DNA of 64,000 nt from Oceanicaulis alexandrii DSM 11625 (GTDB lineage: Bacteria > Pseudomonadota > Alphaproteobacteria > Caulobacterales > Maricaulaceae), in contig NZ_ATUP01000001.1 of the NCBI RefSeq assembly GCF_000420265.1, positions 682,001-746,000 on the forward strand. Direction: 5' to 3'. Below the pieces are notes generated by a model. It searched no databases. It had not been told where the DNA came from and worked only from the letters and a program-made list of their open reading frames with translations. How positions within the stretch are numbered: position 1 is the stretch's first letter; each line of letters opens with the position of its first letter. Below, piece after piece: positions 48,663 through 58,244 of the stretch. Both the position numbers and the translations under genes were made by a program.

Positions 48663-49385
48663 ATGATCCGCACCGTTTTTCTCGCCGCCGCCTTGATGAC
48701 CACCACCGCCCTGCCCGCTGCGGCGGTCGCCCAAACCGCGCCTGCGCAAGAACAGACCGCGCAGCTGAGCCTGTCCGCCACCGGCGAAGTGCGCATCACC
48801 CCGGACCAGGCGCAGGTCTCCGCCGGCGTCGTCACCGAAGCGCGCACGGCGGCCGAAGCCCTGCGCGCCAACAGCCAACGCATGCAGCGCGTGTTCAGCG
48901 CCCTCGAAGAGGCCGGCGTCGAAGCGCGCGACATTCAGACCAGCCAGCTCAATGTCAGCCCGGTCTATTCCCAGCCGTCCAGCCGCGATGGCGGCACGCG
49001 TGAGATCACCGGCTACAGCGCGCGCAACACCGTCACCGCTTTGGTGCGCGGCATGGATAGCGTCGGCCCGGCCATCGACGCCTTGTTCGAGGCGGGCGCA
49101 AATTCACTCAACGGCGTGACGTTTTCCAGCTCTGAAGCGGACGCCGCCGAGACCGAAGCGCGTCGACGCGCCGTGGCCGAGCTTTACGAGACCCGTGACC
49201 TCTATGCCGAGGCCGGCGGGTTCACCGTCGAGCGTCTGCTGAACTTCTCTGAAAGCGGCGGCTATGCGCCCCAACCTGTGATGTTCTCTCGCGCCATGGC
49301 GATGGAAGATTCAGCTACCCCGGTTTCCGGCGGCGAACTGGTCGTCTCGATCACCGTCAACGGCGCCTGGGAAATCGAAGGCTGA
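48663..49385 (+). CDS. Periplasmic SIMPL-domain (DUF541) protein
   Basis: 240 residues with a signal peptide (AAAVAQ near 24) and a SIMPL domain: LSLSATGEVRITPDQAQVSAGVVTEARTAAEALRANSQRMQRVFSALEEAGVEARDIQTSQLNVSPVY near the start, then TGYSARNTVTALVRG and a C-terminal VSGGELVVSITVNGAWEI. SIMPL proteins form periplasmic oligomers linked to oxidative or cell-envelope stress. It starts right after the tRNA promoter region and abuts the convergent HAD gene with no gap. Confidence 0.9.
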   Translation: MIRTVFLAAALMTTTALPAAAVAQTAPAQEQTAQLSLSATGEVRITPDQAQVSAGVVTEARTAAEALRANSQRMQRVFSALEEAGVEARDIQTSQLNVSPVYSQPSSRDGGTREITGYSARNTVTALVRGMDSVGPAIDALFEAGANSLNGVTFSSSEADAAETEARRRAVAELYETRDLYAEAGGFTVERLLNFSESGGYAPQPVMFSRAMAMEDSATPVSGGELVVSITVNGAWEIEG

Positions 49386-50234
49386 TCACCAGACCAGCTT
49401 GGGCGCACAATAGCGCGAAGCAAGGCCGTCCTCCGCGAGGAGGGCGGCCGCTTTGTTCGCGTCAAAGCCTTGATCAAAGGCCTGCCCAAGAATGCCGTCG
49501 GCGATGAACAGCGCATCCACGCCTTCCGACTGCGCGCCCTGAATATCGGTGTGCGGGCCGTCGCCCACGGCCAGCACCCGCGCCTTGTCCAGACGCTCGC
49601 CGCGCAGGCGTTCGATCTCGCGATAGGCCAGATCGTAAATCGGCGGATGGGGCTTTCCGGCCATGACGGCCGTGCCGCCCATCTCCTGGTATTTTTGCGC
49701 CAGCGCGCCCGCGCAATAGCGCAGGCCGTCGCCGAACTGAACGACGATATCGGGATTGGCGCAGATCAGATCGAGGCGGCGCAGCTTGGCTTCGGTCAGA
49801 AGGTCCGTGTAGTCGTCCGGGGTCTCGTTTTCCCAGTCAAACAGGCCCGTGCAGGAGATGAAAGCGGCGTCTTCGAGCTTGGCGAACTCCAGCCCCGTCC
49901 CTTCATACAGCGCGTCATCCCAGTTCGGCCCCAGCTTGAAGGCGGGCCCCGGCGCGCGGGTTTCCAGCAAGGCATGGGTCGCCTCGCCGGAACTGACCGC
50001 GCCGTCCCAGACATCCTCGCCGGATCCCATCTGCTTGAGGAAGGTCTCAAGCGAAGAGGCGCGACGCGGCGAGTTTGACACCAGCACCACCGTGCCGCCC
50101 TGGGCGCGATAGCGGCGCAAGGCGTCGAGCGCTTCGGGCAAAAGGTCCGAGCCGTCCCGGATGACGCCCCAGACGTCACACAGGATCGCGTCATAGTCTC
50201 GGGCGAGGTCCGACAGGCGGGGAAAATCAGTCAT
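49386..50234 (-). CDS. HAD-IIA family sugar phosphatase-like hydrolase (TIGR01459 type)
   Basis: 282 residues. HAD motif I CDVWGVIRDG (Asp20), motif II VLVSNSPRR, motif III Lys in AVMAGKPHPPIYDLA, motif IV VGDGPHTDIQGAQ. The large cap between motifs II and III is class IIA. The DVWG start is characteristic of a proteobacterial subgroup of unknown substrate. Single gene upstream of the convergent SIMPL gene. Confidence 0.9.
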   Translation of the reverse strand: MTDFPRLSDLARDYDAILCDVWGVIRDGSDLLPEALDALRRYRAQGGTVVLVSNSPRRASSLETFLKQMGSGEDVWDGAVSSGEATHALLETRAPGPAFKLGPNWDDALYEGTGLEFAKLEDAAFISCTGLFDWENETPDDYTDLLTEAKLRRLDLICANPDIVVQFGDGLRYCAGALAQKYQEMGGTAVMAGKPHPPIYDLAYREIERLRGERLDKARVLAVGDGPHTDIQGAQSEGVDALFIADGILGQAFDQGFDANKAAALLAEDGLASRYCAPKLVW

Positions 50235-50287
50235 GGCGCTGAGCTAGGCCAGCCATGCCACGGCGTCAATGTGCGAAGGCGCTCAGC

Positions 50288-51550
50288 CTAACCCGCGGCG
50301 CGACGCAGCTTGTTATCCGCTTCGTTGAGCACTTCATCGCGCACAGGACGCGGGGCGCCGAACAGATGGCCCTGGGCGTAGGCGACGTCGAGATCGAGCA
50401 CTTCGACCACCGTGCCTTCGGACTCGATCTTCTCGGCCACCAGATCGACGCCATAGCGTGCGAACAGGCCTGCCACGTCTTCAGGGCGCAAGGCGCCCGG
50501 CTCGCGGCCCGCAATGGGCTCTGCGCCATGGGCGGCGGCGATCAGACGGTCGCCCGCCACCTTGATGAAGCGCACGCCCGCGCGCTGCAGTTCTGCAAGG
50601 TCGATATTGAGGTCCGACACCTGGTCGATCGAGAAGCGGAACCCGAAATCGGCCAGCCGCGCCATGTTGCGCGCGGCGGTGGCGGAGCGATTCTCAAACT
50701 GGGCGCGCGGCAATTCAAAGATCAACGCGCCGGCGAGATCGGAATTGCGGCGCAGGAAATCGAGGAAGGCCGGGAAGAAGTCTTCATCGGCCAGCGAACG
50801 GATGGAGACATTGCAGAACACGCCGACCCGGCGATCAGACTTGGTCAGACGGCGCACGATCTGCACGCAGCGCAGCAGCAACAGATTGTCCACATCGGTG
50901 ATCAGGCCGGCTTCCTCTGCGGCGGCGAGGAACTCGCCCGGCCCCAGAACCTGTCCGTTTTCATCGCGGATACGCGTATAGCCTTCATAGAAGTAGGTGC
51001 GGCGCTGCGGCAGGCCGACTACGGGCTGAAGGTACAGATCAACACGATTGTCATCGAGCGCGCGGCGCACCAGATCCACGGCGTTCGGCGTCTGGGCGGC
51101 GACAGGCGCGGCGCGGCCGCCGCCTTCCAGGCGCGCCAGGATTTCAGCGACCAGACGTTCATCGGCGTTCTGCGGATCGCCCGCGGCCTGGATCGGCTGG
51201 CTCAGTTCCAGCGCCGTCTCCTGTGTGCCCGGTGCGCTGGCTTCCGCTGTCCTGGGTTTTGTGGCGACCGCGGTCTCCGCCAGCGCCTCGATCCGGTCCT
51301 GAGCGCTGCTCAACTCATCCAGCATGGACATGTTGGCGGCTTTGAGCAGATGAATCTCGTCTTCAAAGAGCTTGCGTTCTTCAGCGCGCGCGACTGAGGC
51401 GTGCACCTGACCGCCGATCAGGAAAACCAGCGCGCCCATCATCCAGGCGAGCTCAGCGGACATCAGACCAAAACGATCAAACGCCAGAGCCGCGACGATG
51501 GCGACCATCGCATAGGTTAGGATCACCAATATGTCGCTTGCGCGCGGCAT
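50288..51550 (-). CDS. Membrane-anchored degenerate EAL protein, TipF-like
   Basis: 420 residues. Two N-terminal transmembrane helices (about 8-48), a coiled coil (~50-95, ERKLFEDEIHLLKAANMSMLDELSSAQDRIEAL), an Ala/Pro linker, and an EAL domain (~155-415). The catalytic signature is changed (FYEGYTRI where EAL/EVLxR is expected, Glu kept), and other metal ligands are poorly conserved (VCN..IR, IDQVSDLNID). So it probably binds c-di-GMP rather than cleaving it. Architecture and degeneracy match Caulobacter TipF, the c-di-GMP receptor that places the flagellum at the new pole. Confidence 0.72.
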   Translation of the reverse strand: MPRASDILVILTYAMVAIVAALAFDRFGLMSAELAWMMGALVFLIGGQVHASVARAEERKLFEDEIHLLKAANMSMLDELSSAQDRIEALAETAVATKPRTAEASAPGTQETALELSQPIQAAGDPQNADERLVAEILARLEGGGRAAPVAAQTPNAVDLVRRALDDNRVDLYLQPVVGLPQRRTYFYEGYTRIRDENGQVLGPGEFLAAAEEAGLITDVDNLLLLRCVQIVRRLTKSDRRVGVFCNVSIRSLADEDFFPAFLDFLRRNSDLAGALIFELPRAQFENRSATAARNMARLADFGFRFSIDQVSDLNIDLAELQRAGVRFIKVAGDRLIAAAHGAEPIAGREPGALRPEDVAGLFARYGVDLVAEKIESEGTVVEVLDLDVAYAQGHLFGAPRPVRDEVLNEADNKLRRAAG

Positions 51551-51678
51551 TCTCGCTCCTGAATGTCGCTGTTTGGCCCCAAACGAACCAAGTCCAACGA
51601 ATCACACTCATTTCGGCGATCATAAAGTGCGTTAACCGGACTTGTCAGAACGTTAACGCTGTGAGGCGTGGACAAACG

Positions 51679-51717
51679 GAAAAAACAAAGGCGCGCCCGC
51701 ACATGCGGACGCGCCTT
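51679..51717 (-). terminator. Terminator of the OmpA-type lipoprotein gene
   Basis: 13-bp stem with one mismatch (51688-51700 with 51705-51717), ACAT loop; read on the minus strand it is followed by TTGTTTTTT. Confidence 0.85.
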
Positions 51718-51747
51718 GTCGTTAATCGCGGTGTCCCGCCTCGCCGG

Positions 51748-52401
51748 TTACGAGGTGTGCGGGGCGATCTTGATTTCCACGCGGCGGTTCGCAGCGCGGC
51801 CAGAGTCAGTATCGTTGGATGCGATCGGCTGGCTTTCGCCCATGCCGGCCACATACAGACGGTCGCGCATGACGCCGCGTGCGATCAGTTCCGACGCCAC
51901 AGAGCTGGCGCGGCGCTCGGACAGCGCCTGATTGTAGCCGGCGTCGCCGACGCTGTCGGCATGACCGATCACGTCCACATAGGTCGCCGGATAGGTCATC
52001 AGCACGTCCGCCACATCATTGAGCACAGGGCCGAAACGACCGCTGATCTGGGCGGAGTTGGTGGCGAAGGTCACATCGCCCGGCATCACCAGGTACAGGT
52101 CGTTGCCCACACGGCGCACGGTCACGCCCGAACCGCGCAGACGCTCGCGGAAGGCGTTTTCCTGGCGATCCATGTAATTGCCGATGCCGCCGCCTGCGAG
52201 GGCGCCGACGCCCGCGCCGATCAGCGCATTGCGGCGGTCATCACCGCCCGCCAGCGTACCCAGCAGCGCGCCAGCCGCCGCGCCGGCCAGAATGCCGGTG
52301 CCCGTCCGGTTCTGCGTGACATTGCCATACTGGTCAGTGGTGGTGCAGGCGGCCGCGAGGCCCAGCGCCATAACGGCTGCGATCAAAGAACGAAACATCA
52401 T
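51748..52401 (-). CDS. OmpA-family lipoprotein with glycine zipper
   Basis: 217 residues. Signal with lipobox-like LAAAC (Cys19), glycine-zipper segment (~35-78; GAAAGALLGTLAGG...GAGVGALAGGGIGNYMD) that may insert in a membrane, then an OmpA-like peptidoglycan-binding domain (~105-215) with VDVIGHADSVGDAGYNQALSERRA and NDTDSGRAANRRVEI. It anchors the outer membrane to peptidoglycan. GGGAGAGAG lies before the ATG. The order OmpA-lipoprotein then TipF-like gene on the same strand has a ~200-bp gap and its own terminator, so they are separate units. Confidence 0.92.
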   Translation of the reverse strand: MMFRSLIAAVMALGLAAACTTTDQYGNVTQNRTGTGILAGAAAGALLGTLAGGDDRRNALIGAGVGALAGGGIGNYMDRQENAFRERLRGSGVTVRRVGNDLYLVMPGDVTFATNSAQISGRFGPVLNDVADVLMTYPATYVDVIGHADSVGDAGYNQALSERRASSVASELIARGVMRDRLYVAGMGESQPIASNDTDSGRAANRRVEIKIAPHTS

Positions 52402-52598
52402 ACTCTCTCCCGTAAACGTCCCCTAAAACGTAGAACTAACCTAGAAGTTCCCCGTCTAGATAGCCCCATCCTAGCCTATGTGCGCGACGCGCGCATGAAT
52501 GCAGGCTGAACCGGCCGGAGACAGCGCTGAAATCCACGGCGAAAAATGTCGCTCGGCGCACTTGACGGGGTCACGCGCGCCTCTTACCTCCGCCTCTG

Positions 52599-52625
52599 TT
52601 AGCAGCCGCCCTCTGAGAGTGCTAA
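52599..52625. promoter_or_regulatory. CIRCE element (HrcA operator) upstream of groES
   Basis: TTAGCAGCC-N9-GAGTGCTAA. The right arm is a perfect consensus; the left arm deviates at three positions (TTAGCACTC expected). It lies 69 bp before groES. CTTGAC at 52561-52566 with a TCTTACCT-like -10 could be the heat-shock or housekeeping promoter just upstream. Confidence 0.88.
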
Positions 52626-52693
52626 CGCTCTCGAGGCGGCGAGAGCTAAACCAGATCTTCAGTGAGCTGACGCTCAAAAACGGAGTACCGGCA

Positions 52694-52981
52694 ATGAAAT
52701 TTCGTCCTCTGCAGGACCGCGTCGTCGTCAAACGCGTCGAGGAAGAATCCAAGACCGCTGGCGGCATCATCATCCCCGACACCGCCAAGGAAAAGCCGCA
52801 AGAAGCTGAAGTCGTAGCTGTGGGCCCCGGCGCCCGTGACGACAAGGGCGCGCTGATCGCCATGGACGTCAAGGTCGGCGACCGCGTGCTGTTCGGCAAA
52901 TGGTCCGGCACCGAGATCACTCTGGAAGGTCAGGATCTGCTGATCATGAAAGAGTCCGACATTCTGGGCGTGGTCGGCTAA
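52694..52981 (+). CDS. groES: Co-chaperonin GroES
   Basis: 95 residues, full length. [34 protein letters not shown] with the mobile loop (TAGGIIIPD), then [10 protein letters not shown] and [13 protein letters not shown]. It forms the heptameric lid of GroEL. It is placed under the CIRCE operator, with groEL 54 nt downstream. Confidence 0.98.
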   Translation: MKFRPLQDRVVVKRVEEESKTAGGIIIPDTAKEKPQEAEVVAVGPGARDDKGALIAMDVKVGDRVLFGKWSGTEITLEGQDLLIMKESDILGVVG

Positions 52982-53026
52982 TCGCCGCCTCACCGCTTTT
53001 CCGAACCACACACTCAAGATTGATAG

Positions 53027-54676
<1,650 letters not shown>

Positions 54677-54703
54677 GCTCAGCCATACCAAGGCTACGAA
54701 CGG

Positions 54704-54733
54704 AAAGGGCGGCTCAATCGAGCCGCCCTTTTT
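54704..54733 (+). terminator. Terminator after groEL
   Basis: Perfect 12-bp stem (54704-54715 with 54720-54731), AATC loop, T5. Convergent with the minus-strand gene at 54745, so possibly bidirectional. Confidence 0.92.
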
Positions 54734-54744
54734 GATTCGCTAGC

Positions 54745-55419
54745 TTAGTCAGCGCTTAGCGCCTCGGCGCGAATAGCCACGTTGATCTCTGGCCCCTCCT
54801 CCCCATCGATGGTGAGGCTGGCAGGCTGCCCTGCCAGGACGAAAAACCGGGGCGAGGACAAAACAGTCTCGTCATGCATGCGAATGATCGTCATCTGAAT
54901 ATCCACCCCGCCTTCCGGACATTCGGGGCTTGATCCCGAGCAAGGGTCAAGGCGCAACTCGATTGCAAACGCCGCCGACGGCTCACCGCCCGGGTTCGGA
55001 AAGTTCATGCGATGCAGCTCACCCGAATCCAGTCGAACCGTCGTTTCCATTCGATTGCGTCTTGTCTGATAGCCTTCGTGTTTGACCAGCTGGACATCAA
55101 AGTTTACGGCGTAATCCTCAGCGTTAGCCATCGGCGCAAAGACAAAGCTCATCGCCGCCAGGCCAGCCAGCGCGCTTCCGCCCACCCCGCCCGCTATCCA
55201 TTTCGCACGTTTCATAATCGTCTCCCACACGCCCGCCGCCATGACCGACCATCGCCGGGGCCGGGCTGTCACATAATCAATCATCAACGACCGGATCACA
55301 GCGCCGCTGGACACGCCCTCCTCCCGACAGCGGGCGAGGAACTCGTCCTTGAGCTGATCGGGCAGACGCACATCAAGCTTGGCGTTGTGTTTGAGATTTT
55401 CGATCCGGTCGCGTTTCAT
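54745..55419 (-). CDS. Ribbon-helix-helix N-terminus joined in frame to a signal-peptide-bearing secreted domain
   Basis: 224 residues from ATG 55419. Residues 13-50 (AKLDVRLPDQLKDEFLARCREEG...AVIRSLMIDYV) resemble an RHH DNA-binding fold. Residues 69-100 read as a textbook signal peptide (MKRAKW..., hydrophobic core, ANA-ED cleavage). An internal ATG at 55215 (Met69) has GGGAGA 5 nt upstream, so a separate 156-residue secreted protein may be made from the same frame. The remainder (101-224) is beta-rich with a Cys pair (CSGSSPEC) and resembles no family I know. Either a membrane-anchored regulator or two nested products. Confidence 0.65.
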   Translation of the reverse strand: MKRDRIENLKHNAKLDVRLPDQLKDEFLARCREEGVSSGAVIRSLMIDYVTARPRRWSVMAAGVWETIMKRAKWIAGGVGGSALAGLAAMSFVFAPMANAEDYAVNFDVQLVKHEGYQTRRNRMETTVRLDSGELHRMNFPNPGGEPSAAFAIELRLDPCSGSSPECPEGGVDIQMTIIRMHDETVLSSPRFFVLAGQPASLTIDGEEGPEINVAIRAEALSAD

Positions 55420-55514
55420 GGCGGCTCCGACAAAGAGACTTCGAACGCTCTGACGCTATCGGAACCGTGTCAGGACAGGGAGCAAAAACGTGTCCGACAG
55501 GCTGCTTTCATGGC

Positions 55515-55973
55515 CTAGACCGGCACTTCGGTGGTGAATTTGACGGTGCTGAGCACCACGGTGGTCTCATAGCGTTTCACGGTCGGATCATTGAGCAGGC
55601 TCGCCTCAGCCCAGATTTCATAGGCCTCGAGACTGGGCGCATGCACGTGGAGCAGAAAGTCGACCTCCCCCGCCACGGAATAGAGCCCGGTGACCTGGGG
55701 GTCTGCTGTCATCACAGACCGGAACTGCGCATAGGTCTGCGGCGAGTCATCATTAAAGGTCACCGCCACGATCAGGGTCTGGCCCAGGCGTGCGCGGTCC
55801 AGCACGGCGACATCTGAGACGATGACGCCCTCCTCACGCAAGCGCGCCAACCGTCGCCGCACAGCGGTCTCAGACAAGTTCACCTGCTGCGCGATCGCCT
55901 GATTGGACAGCCGGTTATCGCGTTGCACAAGTCTCAGGATTGTCCTGTCCATTTCATCGAGCATGAGCGCCAC
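55515..55973 (-). CDS. Lrp/AsnC-family transcriptional regulator
   Basis: 152 residues. N-terminal helix-turn-helix (LDEMDRTILRLVQRDNRLSNQAIAQQVNLSETAVRRRLARLREEGVI) and C-terminal RAM ligand-binding domain (LIVAVTFND..., VTGLYSVAGEVDFLLHVHAPSLEAYE). Such regulators sense amino acids. Divergent from the beta-lactamase-like gene (91 bp), which may be its target. An ATG 9 nt inside the frame is an alternative start. Confidence 0.92.
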   Translation of the reverse strand: MALMLDEMDRTILRLVQRDNRLSNQAIAQQVNLSETAVRRRLARLREEGVIVSDVAVLDRARLGQTLIVAVTFNDDSPQTYAQFRSVMTADPQVTGLYSVAGEVDFLLHVHAPSLEAYEIWAEASLLNDPTVKRYETTVVLSTVKFTTEVPV

Positions 55974-56064
55974 CTTCGAAATTCGGCGTTTAAAGTGCTG
56001 ATTTCGGCGAGATTGAGCAAGAGCCCCTTGCTATCATTCAGGCCAATTAAAAAAAGAGACGCCC

Positions 56065-57129
56065 ATGATCCGCCTCCCTCTGCTCGCCCTAGGCCTGTGC
56101 CTGATTGTCTTGAGCCCGGCTGAAGCCCGCCTGCCCGACACGCCCACCGTCGAAGCCGCGATCGACTCCATTCTTGAAGAAGGCGACATCGCTGGCGCTG
56201 TGGTTCTGGTTCAGGACGCTGAAGGCCGCAGGATCATCACGCGCGGCGTGGCGAACCGCCAGACGGGCGCCCCCATCCCCGAAGACGCGCAATTGCGGGT
56301 CGCCAGCATCGGCAAGGTCCACACCGCCGCCATCATCCATAGCCTGATCGCGGAGGGACTGATTTCGCTGGACGACAGACTGGCTGACCTTGTCGCCCCC
56401 CATTGGGTGGACGGGATCGCCAACGCGCAGACCGCCACTGTGCGCCAGCTGCTCACCCACACCAGCGGCATTGCCGACTATTATGACGATGTCTGGTTTC
56501 AGACGGTCAACACAGTCCAGGGCAACACCCCGCAACGCACGCTGGGTTATATCCATGGCCGTCCCGCCGAGTTCCCGCCCGGCGAAGGGTATGGGTATTC
56601 AAACTCGAACTACCAGTATCTGGCGCTGATCGCCGAAGCCGTGACCGGAGAGCGCTTTGACGCCCTGATGCAGGCGCGCATCATAGGCCCGCTGAACCTT
56701 CAAGCCACAAGCTATAATCAGGCGCTTGAAGGCGGCGACGTCATTCATGGCTATGGCGCGCCAGACGAGCCAGAGCGAGACGTCTATACGCTGATTGAAA
56801 ACCATGGCCCCGATGGCGGCGTCTTCACCAGCGCCAGCGATCTCGCGAATACGCTGACCGCCCTGTTCTCACCTGATGGCGAACTTTCAGAGCTGGGCCG
56901 GTTGATGCTGAGCGAAGACATTGATCGCGGCGACGGGCGCAGTCGGGTTCTGGGGCCCATGCGCATACGTGACCCGCGCGGTCTGGATGTCGTCATGCAT
57001 GGCGGCTCGATCGCCGGATACGCCAGCATGGCGCTGTATGAGCTCAACACCGGCATGATCATCATCGTGCATCTGAGCGCCGATCGCCCCGACCTGGCCG
57101 GTCAACTGGTGCGCCGCCTTCTGCAATAG
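56065..57129 (+). CDS. Serine beta-lactamase/DD-peptidase-like secreted hydrolase
   Basis: 354 residues with a signal peptide (PAEARL near 21). Class C-type active site: Ser81-x-x-Lys84 (VASIGKV), Tyr178-Ser-Asn180 (GYSNSNY) and His312-Gly-Gly-Ser in place of KTG. The LLTHTSGI segment is typical of the beta-lactamase (PF00144) family, which includes esterases and D-peptidases; no resistance role should be assumed. The divergent Lrp regulator suggests an amino-acid or D-peptide link (inference). Confidence 0.88.
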   Translation: MIRLPLLALGLCLIVLSPAEARLPDTPTVEAAIDSILEEGDIAGAVVLVQDAEGRRIITRGVANRQTGAPIPEDAQLRVASIGKVHTAAIIHSLIAEGLISLDDRLADLVAPHWVDGIANAQTATVRQLLTHTSGIADYYDDVWFQTVNTVQGNTPQRTLGYIHGRPAEFPPGEGYGYSNSNYQYLALIAEAVTGERFDALMQARIIGPLNLQATSYNQALEGGDVIHGYGAPDEPERDVYTLIENHGPDGGVFTSASDLANTLTALFSPDGELSELGRLMLSEDIDRGDGRSRVLGPMRIRDPRGLDVVMHGGSIAGYASMALYELNTGMIIIVHLSADRPDLAGQLVRRLLQ

Positions 57130-57165
57130 GCTTGGAGGGCGCAGCCTTCCGCGCCCTCCAAGCCT
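57128..57165. terminator. 15-bp perfect hairpin between convergent genes
   Basis: 57128-57142 pairs with 57151-57165 around an 8-nt loop, starting inside the hydrolase stop codon. No long T-run, but the stability and position suggest bidirectional termination. Confidence 0.6.
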
Positions 57166-57170
57166 CGGCC

Positions 57171-57428
57171 TCAGGGCAGTTCGCAGCCTTCGCGCAGCGC
57201 CTTGGTCGCGTCAAAGCTCGGCGCAGACTGGTATTCGATGCAGATCTGCGTGAGCTGTTCCACGCAATAGGCCCAGCTTGCGCTGCCGCGCGGCACGAAC
57301 AGGGCGCAATCCTCTTCCGCCTGCTGCTGGCATTGAACCGGGTCGCCAGCCATCGCGCCGCCGGTCGCAAAGAGCGACAGCCCCAATAGCGCGGACGACG
57401 CCATAGCGGTCAGTGTCATCTTGTTCAT
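57171..57428 (-). CDS. Small secreted cysteine-containing protein of unknown function
   Basis: 85 residues. Signal peptide (GGAMAGD near 27), then ~58 residues with five Cys (QCQQQAEEDCALF, YCVEQLTQICIEY, EGCELP) that could form disulfides. No family recognised. ATG 57428 has AGGAGGAG upstream, which fixes the start. Confidence 0.7.
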   Translation of the reverse strand: MNKMTLTAMASSALLGLSLFATGGAMAGDPVQCQQQAEEDCALFVPRGSASWAYCVEQLTQICIEYQSAPSFDATKALREGCELP

Positions 57429-57655
57429 GTCAGTCTCCTCCTGTTTCGCGCCACTATGCGCAGCCCCAGTTAGCCCAAAGAGCGAGCTTGTTGCAAATAT
57501 TTCCCCAATGAGGGGAATGCGATTCCAGATGCCCCGTCTCCAGCGCGGCGCAAAATCAACAACGCACGCATAAAGGCTTCTCAGCCCCATCATCAGACTG
57601 GTCAGGGTTTCAGCTTGGCGGTATTGCGAAATGGCAAGATCAGAAGGATGACCAG

Positions 57656-58225
57656 ATGCTTCGTTACCTGACTGCGTTCGCTGCGCTGTCCCTCACCAGC
57701 GCCGCATCCGCGCAAAGCCCGGGTTTCGGCCTTCAGGAAATTCGCCTGGGAGTCGCGGCGCATGACCTGACCGACCACAGCGAAGACGGTCCGCAGATCG
57801 TTGGTGATCTGATGTTTGCGAGCCCGGATTTTCTGGACCCCATCTGGTCGCCGCGGCCGTTCGTATCCGCCAATATCAGCACCCAGGGCTACACCAATCT
57901 GGTCACGGCCGGTCTCGCCTGGGATTATGGCGTCACTGACCGTCTGAGCCTCGAGGCCTCTTTCGGGCTGAGCTATAATGACGGCGTGCTAGAGGTGTAT
58001 CCTGATCGCGACGGCCCGGTGGAGGCCCAGCGGATCAAGGACACGCGTGCTCTACTGGGGTCTGACTGGCTGTTCCGCACCGGCTTCGCCGCCGATTACG
58101 CGCTCAATGACCACTGGTCGCTAGGCGTATTTTATGAACACCATTCCCACGGTCAGATCCTTGCCAGCGGCCGCAATCAGGGCCTGGACGAGCTGGGCCT
58201 TCGGATGAGCTACCGCTTCCGATAA
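57656..58225 (+). CDS. Lipid A 3-O-deacylase (PagL)-like outer-membrane protein
   Basis: 189 residues with a signal peptide (SAASAQS near 20) and an eight-strand barrel pattern. The C-terminal FYEHHSHGQI...NQGLDELGLRMSYRF matches the PagL/acyloxyacyl hydrolase signature with candidate His/Ser and Glu, ending in Arg-Phe-Arg. PagL removes the 3-linked acyl chain from lipid A. Single gene, convergent with the GH3 gene. Confidence 0.82.
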   Translation: MLRYLTAFAALSLTSAASAQSPGFGLQEIRLGVAAHDLTDHSEDGPQIVGDLMFASPDFLDPIWSPRPFVSANISTQGYTNLVTAGLAWDYGVTDRLSLEASFGLSYNDGVLEVYPDRDGPVEAQRIKDTRALLGSDWLFRTGFAADYALNDHWSLGVFYEHHSHGQILASGRNQGLDELGLRMSYRFR

Positions 58226-58244
58226 GTCAGGGTGAAAGGCGGGG

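Noticed and set aside
56065..57129. True beta-lactamase resistance gene
   Set aside because: SxxK and YSN are present, but KTG is replaced by HGG and the family includes many esterases and peptidases.
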